From Chitinophagaceae bacterium (GTDB lineage Bacteria; Bacteroidota; Bacteroidia; Chitinophagales; Chitinophagaceae), in contig CANFHA010000011.1 of assembly GCA_947446645.1 (NCBI GenBank), forward strand, positions 124,001 to 188,000: a stretch of 64,000 nt of DNA, in the 5' to 3' direction. The position numbers and the translations under genes were made by a program. Below, one piece after another: positions 35,226 to 45,086 of the stretch; position 1 is the first letter of the stretch, and each line of letters starts with the position of its first letter. A model generated the notes under the pieces. That model worked only from the letters and a program-made list of their open reading frames with translations. It ran no database searches and had not been told where the DNA came from.

Positions 35226-35699
35226 ATGCAAACACACGACTATCCTGTAACCGTAAAATGGACCGGGAACAAAGGCGAAGGCACCAGCAGCTACACTGGA
35301 TACGACCGAAGCCATACCATATCAATAGCCAATAAGCCGGATATCATTGCTTCGTCTGATGCGCCTTTTCGTGGTGATGCCACGAAGCATAACCCCGAGG
35401 ATATGCTGGTGGCATCGCTAAGCGCCTGCCATATGCTCTGGTACCTGCACCTGTGTGCCGATGCCGGGATCATTGTAGTGGACTATTCAGACTATGCAAC
35501 CGGCACACTGGTTGTAACTCCTGGTAGTGGTGGTCATTTTTCCGAAGTAATGCTACGCCCTGTGGTAACGATAACCGATGAAAGCATGATGGACCTGGCA
35601 AACGAGCTGCATGATAAAGCACATAAGTTCTGCTTTATAGCCAGCTCCGTAAATTTCCCGGTGCTGCATGAGCCGGTATGTATTTCACCTGAGTCATAA
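35226..35699 (+). CDS. OsmC family peroxide-reductase-like protein
   Basis: A 157-residue OsmC/Ohr-fold protein. The two redox cysteines are in SLSACHMLWYL and HKFCFIASS, the family's active-site pair, so a role in reducing organic hydroperoxides is expected. It follows acs by 17 bases and precedes the GH92 gene by 11, so the three probably form one transcript. Confidence 0.88.
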   Translation: MQTHDYPVTVKWTGNKGEGTSSYTGYDRSHTISIANKPDIIASSDAPFRGDATKHNPEDMLVASLSACHMLWYLHLCADAGIIVVDYSDYATGTLVVTPGSGGHFSEVMLRPVVTITDESMMDLANELHDKAHKFCFIASSVNFPVLHEPVCISPES

Positions 35700-35710
35700 A
35701 TAACACCTTT

Positions 35711-37984
35711 ATGAAGCATCTATTTATTGCCACATTGCTTTCCGCCTCTGCATCTTTTGCGCAGGAACGCCTCGTACCCTACGTAAAGCCGATAATAGGC
35801 ACAGACAGGATGGGGCACACCTATCCCGGCGCTACCGTGCCATTTGGGTCGGTGCAGCTAAGCCCGGAGACAGATACCATTCCTTACGAGGTGGATGGGC
35901 ACTACAATAAGGATGTGTACAAATATTGCGCAGGTTACCAATACCAGGACAAAGCGATCGTAGGCTTTAGCCACACACATTTTAGCGGCACGGGGCATTC
36001 TGACCTGGGCGACTTCCTTATTATGCCCACTGCGGGCAAGCTGTTGCTAAACCCCGGCACGGCAGACCATCCGGAGACTGGCTTTCGTTCGCCTTTCTCG
36101 CACAGCACTGAAGTAGCGGAGGCCGACTACTACAAGGTGAAACTGGAGAAGTATAATATTCTTGCTGAGCTCACCGCCACCACACGCGTTGGCGTACACC
36201 AATATACGTTTCCGAAATCCGATGATGCACACATAGTACTGGATGCCGTATACGGGATCTATAATTATCCCGATAAAAATGTGTGGACTTACATAAGAGT
36301 AGAGAACGATACGCTGATTACCGGCTACAGGCAAACCAGCGGCTGGGCGCGCACACGTACCGTATACTTCGCCATGACATTGTCAAAGCCTTTCTCATCT
36401 TACGGTTTCCAGAATGGCTCTAAGAAAGAAGTGTACCATGGCTTCTGGGGGAAATTCGACCAGCGCAAAAACTTTCCGGAAATAGCCGGCACGCAGATTC
36501 GCGCATACTTCGATTTTAAAACTGAAGAAGGCGAAAAGATAAAGGTGAAGTTTGCCATATCGCCGGTGAGCACAACGAATGCCCTAGCTAACCTGCGCGT
36601 GGAAACACCCCGCTGGAACTTTGACGAAATAAAGAACAACGGCCAGGCAATGTGGGAGCAGGAACTATCTAAAATACAGATCACGGCAGACAAGGAGACT
36701 AAAGAAAATTTCTACACGTCCATGTACCACGCCTTCATTAACCCCACGGTGTATATGGATGGAAACGGAGCATACCGGGGACAGGATCAGAACGATTATA
36801 TAGCCACCACCTTCACAAACTATACTACTTTCTCGCTGTGGGATACCCACAGGGCCCTGCACCCATTGCTAAACATTATACAGCCCAAACGCAACGCCGA
36901 TATGGTAAGCTCTATGCTTGCCCATTACGACCAAAGCGCTGAGCACCTTCTGCCGGTATGGAGCAACTCAGCCAACGAGAACTGGTGTATGATCGGCTAT
37001 CACGCAGTGTCTGTAATAGCAGATGCCGTGATAAAAGGAAATTTCAGGGTGGGGGCGGAGCGTGCGCTGGATGCATGTATAGCCACAGCGCGGCATGGAA
37101 GCTACGATGGGCTGGAGTACTACATGAAGCAGGGCTATGTGCCGGAAGACAAAAACAGCTCATCAGTATCTAAAACACTGGAGTACGCTTATGACGACTG
37201 GTGCATAGCACAGATGGCGAAACGCCTGAACAGGAAAGATGTGTATGCAGAATTCATGAAGCGGTCTGAGAACTATAAAAACGTATTTGATGCCTCCTGT
37301 GGCTATATGCGGCCCCGAATGAGCAACGGCACTTTTAAAACAGATTTTGACGTGCTCAATACTGATGAGCCCGGGTTTATAGAGGGTAATGCCTGGAACT
37401 ACAGCCTCTATGTGCCGCATGATCCCGCCGGTCTTATAGCCCTGATGGGTGGAGAGAAGCGATTCACAGCCCACCTGGACTCACTCTTTACTATGCAGCT
37501 GCCGGATAGCTTCTTTGCAAAAACAGAGGACATAACCCGCGATGGCATAATAGGTAACTATGTACACGGCAACGAACCATCGCACCACCTGGCCTACCTC
37601 TATAACTGGACAAGCACCCCATGGAAAACGCAGGAGCGAGTGCGCATGATACTGAAGAAGATGTATCGCCCTACGCCCGATGGCCTTGGCGGTAATGACG
37701 ACTGCGGGCAAATGAGCGCATGGTATATTCTCAGCACACTGGGCTTCTACCCGGTGGCGCCGGGATCTGACCAATACTCGCTGGGCAGCCCGGCAATGGC
37801 CAGCGCTACACTGAACTTAGAGAATGGCAAAACACTTACCATCACCGCCAAAAACCAGGGAGATAAAAATGTCTACGTGCAGAAAGTAGTGCTAAACGGG
37901 AAGCAGCTGGATCATAACTACATTACGCATACCGAGATAATGAACGGAGGTGAGCTCGTATTTTATATGAGCAGCAAACATTGA
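35711..37984 (+). CDS. GH92 family glycosidase
   Basis: A 757-residue exported enzyme with a signal peptide (to about residue 17). It shows GH92 landmarks: an N-terminal beta-sandwich with TYPGATVPFGSVQLSP, GFSHTHFSGTGHSD, SLWDTHRALHPL, and the helical toroid with GLGGNDDCGQMSAWYIL. GH92 members are calcium-dependent exo-alpha-mannosidases that trim N-glycans or yeast mannan. There is no SusCD pair nearby, so it is not a complete PUL. It acts outside the cytoplasm. Confidence 0.93.
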   Translation: MKHLFIATLLSASASFAQERLVPYVKPIIGTDRMGHTYPGATVPFGSVQLSPETDTIPYEVDGHYNKDVYKYCAGYQYQDKAIVGFSHTHFSGTGHSDLGDFLIMPTAGKLLLNPGTADHPETGFRSPFSHSTEVAEADYYKVKLEKYNILAELTATTRVGVHQYTFPKSDDAHIVLDAVYGIYNYPDKNVWTYIRVENDTLITGYRQTSGWARTRTVYFAMTLSKPFSSYGFQNGSKKEVYHGFWGKFDQRKNFPEIAGTQIRAYFDFKTEEGEKIKVKFAISPVSTTNALANLRVETPRWNFDEIKNNGQAMWEQELSKIQITADKETKENFYTSMYHAFINPTVYMDGNGAYRGQDQNDYIATTFTNYTTFSLWDTHRALHPLLNIIQPKRNADMVSSMLAHYDQSAEHLLPVWSNSANENWCMIGYHAVSVIADAVIKGNFRVGAERALDACIATARHGSYDGLEYYMKQGYVPEDKNSSSVSKTLEYAYDDWCIAQMAKRLNRKDVYAEFMKRSENYKNVFDASCGYMRPRMSNGTFKTDFDVLNTDEPGFIEGNAWNYSLYVPHDPAGLIALMGGEKRFTAHLDSLFTMQLPDSFFAKTEDITRDGIIGNYVHGNEPSHHLAYLYNWTSTPWKTQERVRMILKKMYRPTPDGLGGNDDCGQMSAWYILSTLGFYPVAPGSDQYSLGSPAMASATLNLENGKTLTITAKNQGDKNVYVQKVVLNGKQLDHNYITHTEIMNGGELVFYMSSKH

Positions 37985-38061
37985 TCTGGCCGGGAAGCGG
38001 ATGGTGAGCATAGACGAATAAAGCATTGCTGGTGCAGAAGTTTTCACCCAATACTGGGTAA

Positions 38062-39354
38062 TTAGCTGGCAGACAATGCTTCCAGCAACACTTCCATTTT
38101 GCTGCCCCTCGAACCTTTAATGAGTATGCTACTGTTGGTCGGTGCGTGCTGTTGAACGTATATCGCCGCATCTGCTGAGTTTTCAAACCAGCTGTACTCA
38201 TCCTGCATATCCCTGAACTCTTTTCCTACTAATATCACATTGCGCCATTGATACTCTGCTATAAGCTTTACCAGCTCACGATGCTCCTTCTGTTCTTCTG
38301 TTCCCATTTCTTTCATACCACCTATCCACAGCGTTTTATTTGGCAGGTCTGCGGCGGCAAAATTCAGTATGGCAGCACGCATGCTTGTAGGGTTAGCGTT
38401 GTAGGCATCAAGGATTATTTTATTGGTGCCTTTTTGGAGCCATTGTGATCGGCTGTTGTCAGGGTTATAGGCTGACAGGGCCACTTTTATATCTTCAATG
38501 GATACGCCAAAGTGGAGACCTACTGCTACGGCCACCATTACATTCGGGAAGTTATAAGCGCCCACCAGTTGTGTCTGCAGCTCTGTGCCGGCGTGTGGCT
38601 GCTTCATGGCCACCTGCAGGAAAACACCCGACATTACCTCACTTCCCATAAAGTCTGCGCCAGCGCTTCCATAGGTGATCTGCGTGGCTATATCATGTGC
38701 CATAGGTAAGAGATAGTCAAGGTCGGTATTGCGGAAAATAGTGCCGCCATGCGCCCTTAAATAGTCATATAGCTCACCCTTGCCCTTACGCACGCCTTCT
38801 ATGCCGCCAAATCCTTCTATATGGGCTTTGCCGCAGTTGGTAATGATACCATATGTGGGCATGGCAATTTCGCAGTACCCAGCTATCTCTTTCTGGTGGT
38901 TGGCACCCATTTCTATGATGCTTATCTGTGCATCATCTTTTATTTTAAGCAGCGTAAGCGGCACACCAATATGGTTATTCAAGTTGCCCTCTGTAGCATA
39001 GGTAACAAAGCGCTTGCCAAGCACTGCAGCGATCAATTCTTTGGTGGTTGTTTTGCCATTTGAGCCCGTAATGGCAATGAAGGGTATGTCAAGCTGCTGC
39101 CTGTGGTGATTGGCCAGCTGCTGCAATGCAGCCAGCGTATTTTCTACTACAATGTACCGCTCGTCTGCCGCGTATTCCGGGTTGTCAATAACTGCATAGG
39201 CCGCGCCCTTTTCCAGTGCTTCTTTTGCGAATTTATTTCCGTCAAAGTTAGCTCCGCTAAGTGCAAAGAAAATGCAGCCTTCGCTTAGTTTCCGCGTGTC
39301 TGTTTGCACAGATGGATACTTGCGGTAAATACTGTATAGTGCGGTTATTTCCAC
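38062..39354 (-). CDS. murF: UDP-MurNAc-tripeptide:D-Ala-D-Ala ligase
   Basis: About 430 residues. MurF adds D-Ala-D-Ala to UDP-MurNAc-tripeptide in the cytoplasm, completing the peptidoglycan pentapeptide. The ATP-binding loop is AITGSNGKTTTKEL; SIIEMGANHQKEI and IIDAYNANPTSM are family motifs. I start at GTG 39354; a longer frame from a TTG at 39411 would cross the gldJ terminator hairpin and is rejected. It lies just downstream of gldJ, as in other gliding Bacteroidota. Confidence 0.94.
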   Translation of the reverse strand: MEITALYSIYRKYPSVQTDTRKLSEGCIFFALSGANFDGNKFAKEALEKGAAYAVIDNPEYAADERYIVVENTLAALQQLANHHRQQLDIPFIAITGSNGKTTTKELIAAVLGKRFVTYATEGNLNNHIGVPLTLLKIKDDAQISIIEMGANHQKEIAGYCEIAMPTYGIITNCGKAHIEGFGGIEGVRKGKGELYDYLRAHGGTIFRNTDLDYLLPMAHDIATQITYGSAGADFMGSEVMSGVFLQVAMKQPHAGTELQTQLVGAYNFPNVMVAVAVGLHFGVSIEDIKVALSAYNPDNSRSQWLQKGTNKIILDAYNANPTSMRAAILNFAAADLPNKTLWIGGMKEMGTEEQKEHRELVKLIAEYQWRNVILVGKEFRDMQDEYSWFENSADAAIYVQQHAPTNSSILIKGSRGSKMEVLLEALSAS

Positions 39355-39370
39355 GGCAGGTAATTTGTTG

Positions 39371-39408
39371 TAAAAATAAAGAACCCTCCCGATAAGTGGG
39401 AGGGTTCT
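39371..39408 (-). terminator. gldJ terminator
   Basis: A strong hairpin of GAACCCTCCC and GGGAGGGTTC arms (39380-39389 and 39398-39407) followed leftward by a T/A-rich tract lies between gldJ and murF. Its position fixes the murF start downstream of it. Confidence 0.85.
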
Positions 39409-39429
39409 CAATATCAGGAAACCAATATC

Positions 39430-40989
39430 TTATCTTTTGTGCCTCTTAGCCTGGCCGAAGCTGTTACCACCTGGTTGCTCATCACCATCAGGGCTGCCGA
39501 GGCGGTCCATTACGCAACGGAAACCTATAGTAGCACTTGCAGTGTTGCCCTGTGTGTAGCGACGCGTGCCTGGAGAAAGCCAGTATGCGCGGTCAGCAAA
39601 AGAACCACCCTTGTACACTTTAGTAGAGTCATTCACAAGAGAGTTAACACCATAAGCATAGCTGTAGCTATTTTGAGGTGAAGTAGTATCACCATCATGG
39701 TAGTTGTTCAGGTCTGATGTGCGAGTTTCATAGCGGCCATTTTGAATCAGGTCGTTTGTAGTTACATTCTGGTAAGGAACGTTACCTACGCTATCCCTGT
39801 CTTCGATTGTACCATCTTCCTGCACCATTGGCTTTGTGTAAATGTTACCACGGAAAGGACGAAGTTCAGCCTGATCGCTGGTAGAAGGACGGTAAGTATC
39901 CATTACCCACTCATTTACGTTACCGGCCATGTTATACAGACCGAATGCGTTAGGCAGGAAAGAACGAACTGGCGCAGTGATATCAGCGTTATCATTCAGG
40001 CCACCTGCTACACCCATCGCATCGCCTTTAGCGCGCATGTAGTTACCTTCAAATTCGCCCTGGTATTGGTTATGAAGACCGTAGCGTGTAGTATTCTTTG
40101 GTCCCCATGGCAGTGTGTTACGATCAGTAACAACTTCTTCACCACGACGGCGCTTGTTTTCAGGAGTTGGGTTGTTGCCTATCAGGCCAAGAGCAGCATA
40201 TTCCCACTCAGCTTCTGTAGGCAGGCGGTAGTCGGGGAAGAATACACCGTCAGAAAGGTTGTAAGGACGAAACCTGTCATCACCCGATGATGCACTTGGA
40301 TCAAGGTTGAGTTTTCTACTGCCACCGTTTTTGCCCTGGTACTGACCGTTCATGTAAGTCTCCGTGGTAAATACGTCTTCACCTGACTGTTCAGGGTTTG
40401 GCTCAATAGCGTGCAGCTGGATAAGGATAAACTCGTTAACACGGTCGGTACGCCATTTGCAGAAGTTAGTTGCCTGGTACCAGTTTACACCTACCACAGG
40501 GTAATTATTATAAGCGGCCTGGCGGAAGTAGTTTTTCACATAAGGCTCGTTATAAGCAAGCGGGGAGCGCCATACAGTAGAGTCGGGCAGTTCAGCCTGT
40601 ACTTTTTCCGGATAGTCATTACCGTATGCGCGGCCAAGCCAGTAGGTATACTCGCGGTAGCTGGTATTAGATATTTCTGTCTCGTCCATGTAGAAAGAAG
40701 AAACAGAAACAGTGCGCCTAACACTATTGTTTTCTAAAGTCGGCATTTCATCATCGGTAGCGCCCATTGTGAACCTGCCACCCTGTATGAAAGTCATACC
40801 GGTTGGTTTTGGCTGTCCTTTAAACTGTGCTACTTCGTAACCGCCAAATTTCTGGTCATTCAAAGGCCATCCTGTTACCTGGGAAAAGCTATCTCCAGTG
40901 CCATTCTTTGCTGAGTTCTTAGAACATGCAGAGAAAAAGGTAGCTGCTCCGAAACAAAGTAGGCTAATACCAATGATCTTTCTTTTCAT
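39430..40989 (-). CDS. gldJ: GldJ, gliding motility / T9SS lipoprotein
   Basis: A 519-residue outer-membrane lipoprotein (lipobox with C22) with a formylglycine-generating-enzyme-like/sulfatase-modifying fold: MTFIQGGRFTMGATDDEMP, VVGVNWYQATNFCKWRT, RLPTEAEWEYAALG, and the C-terminal GFRCVMDRLGSP. The catalytic cysteine pair of true FGEs is not evident, as expected for GldJ. GldJ and its paralogue GldK support gliding and T9SS assembly in relatives such as Flavobacterium johnsoniae, where gldJ lies near porU and porV. GldK is shorter and lies with gldLMN, so GldJ fits better here. It diverges from porU. Confidence 0.88.
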   Translation of the reverse strand: MKRKIIGISLLCFGAATFFSACSKNSAKNGTGDSFSQVTGWPLNDQKFGGYEVAQFKGQPKPTGMTFIQGGRFTMGATDDEMPTLENNSVRRTVSVSSFYMDETEISNTSYREYTYWLGRAYGNDYPEKVQAELPDSTVWRSPLAYNEPYVKNYFRQAAYNNYPVVGVNWYQATNFCKWRTDRVNEFILIQLHAIEPNPEQSGEDVFTTETYMNGQYQGKNGGSRKLNLDPSASSGDDRFRPYNLSDGVFFPDYRLPTEAEWEYAALGLIGNNPTPENKRRRGEEVVTDRNTLPWGPKNTTRYGLHNQYQGEFEGNYMRAKGDAMGVAGGLNDNADITAPVRSFLPNAFGLYNMAGNVNEWVMDTYRPSTSDQAELRPFRGNIYTKPMVQEDGTIEDRDSVGNVPYQNVTTNDLIQNGRYETRTSDLNNYHDGDTTSPQNSYSYAYGVNSLVNDSTKVYKGGSFADRAYWLSPGTRRYTQGNTASATIGFRCVMDRLGSPDGDEQPGGNSFGQAKRHKR

Positions 40990-41200
40990 AATTGCGCTGA
41001 AATATTTACACGAATAGTTAGTAGGTTCTTAAAAACCGTTACAATGATACCGCATTCTTTTGAAATTTTCAAGCTTTCATTCTCCGGTGAATAAAAAAAA
41101 GTTATTTTTTTCTTTTTTCGAAGCATATACTATCTCTTTTAAAAAATCGTTATAACATTCATGTAACGGTTGTAGATGTCTTTTCCATCTATTTATGCCG

Positions 41201-41208
41201 TAATTTTG
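41201..41208 (+). promoter_or_regulatory. porU -7 promoter box
   Basis: TAATTTTG matches TAnnTTTG exactly and lies 47 bases before the porU ATG. A -33 TTG at the right distance is not clear. The same intergenic region must also drive gldJ leftward. Confidence 0.5.
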
Positions 41209-41255
41209 AAAGTATTGCCCCATCCCGTTAACCAAGTGCTAATTACCAGATATAA

Positions 41256-44200
41256 ATGAGAAAAATTTTGTTATTCGGATTGCTGATCAATTTTTTGGCT
41301 GTTCATGTGGCGCAGGCTTATACCAATTCTTACCAGGTTCAATCCGGAGATATTTATAAAGGATATGTGGCGGAGAAGGTATGGCTGCGTAATTATGCCA
41401 TGCCACGCATCACCATATCTGGTTTTGTATATACCGGCAATGTATCCCTGCCCAAAGATGCGCACATTTCTGATCCATCGCAGATAAAGGTTATCCTTGG
41501 CAGGGAGCGTAAGCGCCCTTTTGCTGTAGTGCAGGTGCCTGTATATAAAAATGGTACAGCGCCGGGCTCCGTGGATATGGTGAGCGGCTTTGATCTGGAT
41601 ATTGAGGAGCAGCCGGTAGCAGCAAGAAGCGCAGCCAAAACTACCGATGCAGCGCATTCTGCGCTTGCTAACGGCACATGGTATAAAATAGGCGTTACCA
41701 AAACCGGTTTTTGCAAGATCGACTATAATTTTATTACCAGCATGGGGTTGAGCCCAGCCAATGTTAACCCGGCAAATTTGCGTGTGCTGGGTAACGGTGG
41801 CAATATGCTCTCCGAAAATAATGCGGTGGCGCGACCAGCTGACCTTGTTGAAAATGCTATACTGGTGAATGGCGGGGCAGGTAATGTGTTTAATACCGGC
41901 GATTATGCTGTTTTCTACGCGGTTGGCCCTACAGCTTGGGACAAGGACAGCCTGGGACATGCATTTACCCACCGAAACAATCTTTATTCAGATACTGCTT
42001 ATTATTTTATTTCTTTCGACCAGGGTGCCGGTGCACGCATTGCGCAGCAGGGTAGTGAAGGAGCGGCTAATAAAACCGTTACCGACTTTAACTATTATGA
42101 TGCTCATGAGATCGATCTTGTTAGTCCCGGCACGGTGGGTAAGACATGGTACGGCGAGCAGTTTGCAACCCAACTGGGCAATACTACCCAGACTTTTGCT
42201 TTTGATATGGGTGTGCCTGTGTCGCAGGTCAAGTGTACGGTTTTGTTTGGCAATACGTGCGGTGACTCAGGGAGCAGCTTTGGCGTAAAGGTAAATGGCA
42301 CCAGCATTGGCACAGTGCCCCTGGGCTATACACCATCAGGTGGTACTACGGTAATGGCGAGTAACGGACTGACAGGTACGGCGCCATGCAATTCCCAGAT
42401 AGCGAGTGTAGCTGTCAGTTATTTTCCTGTAAACAGCACTGGCCTGGGATACCTTAATTATATTGAGCTCAATGCCAGGAGGGCGCTGACAATGGCTGCA
42501 GACCAGATGAGCTTCCGCGACTGGCAAAGTGTGGGTGCGGGAAATGTTGCTGCCTATCAGTTGCAAGGGGCAAATGCCAATACTAAAGTGTGGGACGTTA
42601 CTAATCCAAAGGTGCCGGTATTAATGCAAGGCACGCTCTCCGGCAGCACCTATACGTTTACACGCGATGCGGCCAGGCTACATGAGTTTGCTGCCATGAA
42701 CAGCACCAACCTGTATACGCCTAAATACGTAGGCAAAATAGAAAACCAGGACCTGCACGGTACCGGGCAGGTAGATCTTATTATTGTATCATACCCTGCT
42801 TTTCTCAGCCAGGCCCGCCAGCTGGCAGAGTACCATCGCAGCCATGATAATATGCGTGTAGTCGCTGCTTCTACCGAGCAGGTATACAACGAGTTTTCTT
42901 CCGGCGGGCAGGATATCTCTGCTATCCGTGATTTTGCACGCATGTTTTACCAGCGCGCAGGTACCGACACCACGCAGATGCCTCGCTACCTGCTATTGTT
43001 TGGTGGTGCATCGTACGACTATAAAAACAGGGTTAGCAATAACAGCAATTTTGTTCCGGTATATGAGTCGGTAGAATCAAACGACGGTATTTACGGCTAT
43101 TCATCCGACGATTTCTTTGGCTTTCTCGACGATACTGCGGACATAAACAATACCAGCATCTTCAATGTGATGGACCTTTCCGTGGGGCGTTTGCCGGCGA
43201 GAAGCACAGATGATGCTACCGCACTGGTAAATAAGATAATGAATTATACCGCACCTGCCACGCTTGGCCCCTGGAGAGTTGCCAGCCTTTGTGTAGCCGA
43301 CGATGGAGATGACGCAGGTAACCACCTGGCCGATGCGGAAACAATGGACGCCACGGTGGGTCGCTGTTCCAACTATCTTTATAATGATGACAAGGCTTAT
43401 TTAGATGCATTCACCAAGTCAATAACGCCAGCCGGTGCCCGCTGCCCTAATGTGAACGAGGCGATCAATAATGATGTGTTTAAAGGCGTATTCTTTATTA
43501 ATTATAACGGGCATGGCAACACGGAAGTATGGGCTTCTGAGCGTGTACTTACTAAGGATGACTTTGTAACCTGGAACAATCCGAATATGCTACCATTTAT
43601 GGTTACGGCAACCTGCGATTTCGGCCAGTTCGATCATCCGGAATACGTGTCTGCAGCGGAGCAGCTGGTGCTACGTGCCAATGGGGGGGTGATATCCGTT
43701 GTGACAACTACTGCGGCAGTATATGCCGACTACAACGCCCGCATCAATTCGCAATATCTTGCAGCACAGGTTACCCGCAACCCGGATAACAGCTGGAATA
43801 CATTTGGCGATGCCTGCCGCATAGGAAAGAATGCTACCTATGTTCAATCGCTCTCCATAGGTGAGCTGGTGAACTTCCGCAAATTCGCGCTGCTTGGCGA
43901 TCCTGCACTGACGCCGGATTTTCCAAAGTACAAGGTGGACCTGGACAGTGTGCAGGATGGCGCAACATTTGCACGTGCTGACACAATAAAGGCACTAGGT
44001 GCATACGTGATGTATGGAAGCGTGCGCGATAATGCAGGCAATCTTCTTTCAGACTTTAACGGGCCACTGTCGGTGTCGTTTTACGACAAGCCTATTGTAG
44101 TGAGCGTAGATAATTACCGCTACCACCAGCAGAAGTTCAACCTCAGGCAGAGCCTTGTCTATAAGGGCAAGGTAACCGTGACAAACGGTAAGTTCTCTTT

Positions 44201-45002
44201 TACTTTCATCACCCCGAAGGATATCAACTATGACTTTGGTACCGGCAAACTAAGTACCTATGCGCAAAACGGCGTGTATGATGCGGCCGGCGCTGATACC
44301 AGCATGAAGGTGGGTGGTTTCTCGGACAACCCTGTACTTAATACCATACCGCCAACGGTGAAGCCATATATAGGCGACAGCCTGTTCCAGAATGGGGGCA
44401 TTACCGGCAGCAACACATCTCTCTTTGTGTCGCTGTACTCTTTAACGGGTATAAACGTTGCCGGGAACAATGTGGGCCATGATCTCACTGCCGTACTGGA
44501 TGGTAATGTAGAGACACCTTATATATTGAACGATTATTACGAATCAGCCCCCAATACCTACCAGCGTGGCTATGTGTCTTTCCCGGTGAGCGGCCTTGCT
44601 GATGGGCACCATAGCATAGCAGTAAAGGCATGGGATGTGAACGATAATGCAGGAGAGGGCACGGTAGACTTTGTGGTTGTAGATGGTAAGGTAGTGGACA
44701 TAGAGAACCTAGGCAACTATCCTAACCCGTTTGCTAACAGCACTACCTTCGTATTTGACCACAACCATCCTGATGAGCAGCTTCATGTGAAGATAGAAAT
44801 ATATAATGTGGCCGGCGCGCTGGTTAAAAATATAGCCCAGACCTTCTTGCCAGTAGGTAGCCGCAGCCATGAAGTGACCTGGGATGGCAGGGATAACAAT
44901 GGCGCCAGGCTGCCATCCGGAATGTATGTTTACAGGCTGAATATCTCTACCGATAAAGGATTTAGATCGTCGGCATACCAAAAACTGGTAATTGTCCGTT
45001 AA
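41256..45002 (+). CDS. porU: PorU, type IX secretion surface sortase
   Basis: A 1248-residue exported C25-family cysteine peptidase, the sortase of the T9SS. After a signal peptide and a beta-rich N-terminal region comes the gingipain-like catalytic domain: H753 in NYNGHGNTEVW and C787 in TATCDFGQFDHPE form the expected dyad. The C-terminal ~95 residues (NYPNPFANSTTFVF through LPSGMYVYRLNIS) are a CTD-like domain that retains PorU at the surface. In known systems it removes the CTD from cargo and attaches it to A-LPS. PorV, its partner, follows. Confidence 0.95.
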   Translation: MRKILLFGLLINFLAVHVAQAYTNSYQVQSGDIYKGYVAEKVWLRNYAMPRITISGFVYTGNVSLPKDAHISDPSQIKVILGRERKRPFAVVQVPVYKNGTAPGSVDMVSGFDLDIEEQPVAARSAAKTTDAAHSALANGTWYKIGVTKTGFCKIDYNFITSMGLSPANVNPANLRVLGNGGNMLSENNAVARPADLVENAILVNGGAGNVFNTGDYAVFYAVGPTAWDKDSLGHAFTHRNNLYSDTAYYFISFDQGAGARIAQQGSEGAANKTVTDFNYYDAHEIDLVSPGTVGKTWYGEQFATQLGNTTQTFAFDMGVPVSQVKCTVLFGNTCGDSGSSFGVKVNGTSIGTVPLGYTPSGGTTVMASNGLTGTAPCNSQIASVAVSYFPVNSTGLGYLNYIELNARRALTMAADQMSFRDWQSVGAGNVAAYQLQGANANTKVWDVTNPKVPVLMQGTLSGSTYTFTRDAARLHEFAAMNSTNLYTPKYVGKIENQDLHGTGQVDLIIVSYPAFLSQARQLAEYHRSHDNMRVVAASTEQVYNEFSSGGQDISAIRDFARMFYQRAGTDTTQMPRYLLLFGGASYDYKNRVSNNSNFVPVYESVESNDGIYGYSSDDFFGFLDDTADINNTSIFNVMDLSVGRLPARSTDDATALVNKIMNYTAPATLGPWRVASLCVADDGDDAGNHLADAETMDATVGRCSNYLYNDDKAYLDAFTKSITPAGARCPNVNEAINNDVFKGVFFINYNGHGNTEVWASERVLTKDDFVTWNNPNMLPFMVTATCDFGQFDHPEYVSAAEQLVLRANGGVISVVTTTAAVYADYNARINSQYLAAQVTRNPDNSWNTFGDACRIGKNATYVQSLSIGELVNFRKFALLGDPALTPDFPKYKVDLDSVQDGATFARADTIKALGAYVMYGSVRDNAGNLLSDFNGPLSVSFYDKPIVVSVDNYRYHQQKFNLRQSLVYKGKVTVTNGKFSFTFITPKDINYDFGTGKLSTYAQNGVYDAAGADTSMKVGGFSDNPVLNTIPPTVKPYIGDSLFQNGGITGSNTSLFVSLYSLTGINVAGNNVGHDLTAVLDGNVETPYILNDYYESAPNTYQRGYVSFPVSGLADGHHSIAVKAWDVNDNAGEGTVDFVVVDGKVVDIENLGNYPNPFANSTTFVFDHNHPDEQLHVKIEIYNVAGALVKNIAQTFLPVGSRSHEVTWDGRDNNGARLPSGMYVYRLNISTDKGFRSSAYQKLVIVR

Positions 45003-45025
45003 CACTAAGAAACCCATAATTTTAA

Positions 45026-45056
45026 TTGAAAAAATGGGTTAAATGGGATATTTTTG
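45026..45056 (+). promoter_or_regulatory. porV promoter
   Basis: TTG (45026-45028) and TATTTTTG (45049-45056) are 20 bases apart, a textbook Bacteroidota -33/-7 pair, 31 bases ahead of the porV ATG. A weak AACCCA/TGGGTT hairpin between porU and this promoter (45011-45040) may end part of the porU transcript. Confidence 0.7.
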
Positions 45057-45086
45057 CAAAACTTTAAAAATTACAATAATAACAGA

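Noticed and set aside
39355-39411. Longer murF start at TTG 39411
   Set aside because: It lies across the gldJ terminator hairpin; homologues begin near the GTG at 39354.
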